Part shown: in pieces, positions 30,524 through 31,476 of the stretch
How positions within the stretch are numbered: the stretch's first letter is position 1
Layout: each line of letters starts with the position of its first letter
NCBI RefSeq assembly: GCF_001039355.2
Contig: NW_019775707.1
Span: 98,274-129,749, forward strand
Direction of reading: 5' to 3'
Source: Lingula anatina
Taxonomy: Eukaryota > Brachiopoda > Lingulata > Lingulida > Lingulidae
DNA: 31,476 bases
Position numbers and translations under genes: made by a program
The notes under the pieces: generated by a model
Databases searched by the model: none
What the model was told of the DNA's origin: nothing
The model's input: the letters and a program-made list of their open reading frames with translations, nothing else

Positions 30524-30845
30524 TACCTACAAGTACTATGACAGGGACACAGAGGGTGATGTAATGCCTCCTTCGTACAATGTACAGTACAATGTATGCA
30601 GGTATGTCTTTATGAAGTTGGATATAACGTTTTTGTAAAAACCTTTATTTTCTGGTGCCAAGGACGTTTTACTGTCCTCATAAGCAGTAGAAGCCAGACA
30701 CAAGCTTTCAGGACTATTATATGGGGGAAATGGAGTGGCATTTGGCGTCATTTTTAAGTAACCAAGCATTTCAAAGATAATTAACAAGTATCTTTTTTGT
30801 TCGGTAATGACACAATATTCTACAAACATATATCTTGAAACTTAC

Positions 30846-30880
30846 CTGAGGGTCTTGAAGGCTACCAGTACATTTATATA
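30846..30880 (-). promoter_or_regulatory. Gene C 5' UTR donor and TATA-like box
   Basis: CTCAG|GTAAGT with the exon end at 30846, and TATATAAA at 30873-30880, again 27 bases upstream. The spacing has been kept although the rest of the region differs more from genes A and B. Confidence 0.4.
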
Positions 30881-31476
30881 GGGATCTTATTCCGCTACAA
30901 GCAATATGTCTCCGTCTGCTATCACCAAAGTGTCAAAGATCACTTCCTGGTTGCTGGACTTGACTACGTTGTAACTTGCAGTTGCTATTTTCAGTATCTA
31001 CTATACAACGTGCGGTATCAAGTAGGTCATATATAAAGAGAGTGTGATCTGTGTGTGTACTTAACCTTAAGACACGATAAGATATGATTGTTCGGCATCC
31101 CTTAAACACTGATACGACTGTCATTTTAGACTATTTTTGTGGTATTATTGATAAGATTTTGGCCAGATATGTCTATTTTACGAACTTTTTCATTTGAACT
31201 ATTTTTCTTGGTTTTTAATACTGACATCTTTAAAACATGTAACCACGATGGTTAATTGACCTTAGGCTTACTTCCGCCCCGTTCTGATGAAACCAGTTCT
31301 ATCACTATGAGAAACTTCGTCCTTACTGATGTGATTTTTAATTTTATTTGAAAATAGGCATTATCACTTTTTCATTCTCGTTACGTGGTAGTATTATCTC
31401 ATACACTGGTACATACACTGATATGACGATGTTCATTTTGCACTGTTTAACAGAAAAACATCCTAATGCCCCCCCC
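30881..31476 (-). other. Upstream region of gene C
   Basis: Aligns to 3385-3951 and 18888-19474, with more differences than those two show between themselves. The window ends inside the conserved C-run. No exon supported. Confidence 0.5.

Overview
The window is nuclear DNA of an invertebrate animal. It has long AT-rich introns with GT-AG splice sites, plexin-type receptor exons, a eukaryotic tRNA-Asn with a pol III T-run, PIF/Harbinger and Tc1-like transposon remains, microsatellites and a 185-bp satellite. I cannot fix the species; a marine invertebrate (cephalochordate or lophotrochozoan) is a guess.

The main content is a tandem array of plexin-like genes, all on the minus strand. The complete one (gene B, 18465 to 10359) can be spliced by hand into 11 coding exons whose phases all agree. 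They give 2475 nt, or 824 residues plus a stop: signal peptide, Sema, PSI1, IPT-like, PSI2, IPT-like, PSI3, then a stop and a poly(A) signal about 70 bases further on. The later IPT domains, membrane segment and cytoplasmic RasGAP domain of ordinary plexins are absent, so the predicted product is a secreted plexin ectodomain. The stop and poly(A) signal are conserved in a second copy.

Layout: 1-2649 carries exons 2 (3' part) to 5 of one copy. 2651-3350 is the 5' end of gene A. 3351-10258 is the spacer between genes B and A, with a Harbinger insertion and a tRNA-Asn. 10359-18853 is gene B. 18854-24650 is the next spacer, with a Tc1 relic and a second tRNA-Asn. 24725-28873 holds exons 6-12 of a third copy, without a PSI2 exon. 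29424-30122 is palindromic and satellite repeat. 30124-31476 is a third 5' end with its upstream region.

Three single-N gaps (2650, 23397, 30123) mark contig joins. The 202 bases before the first N are identical to the 202 after the last N. Intron 5 homology to gene B stops at 29363 and resumes at 118. Segment 1-2649 therefore most likely belongs inside the gap at 30123. Placed there, the third copy becomes one gene (C) with an in-frame Sema exon, but it has lost PSI2 and is probably broken.

Each repeat unit is about 14.4-15.5 kb and consists of one secreted plexin-like gene plus one tRNA-Asn in the spacer. Different transposons entered the two spacers. No other protein-coding gene could be supported.
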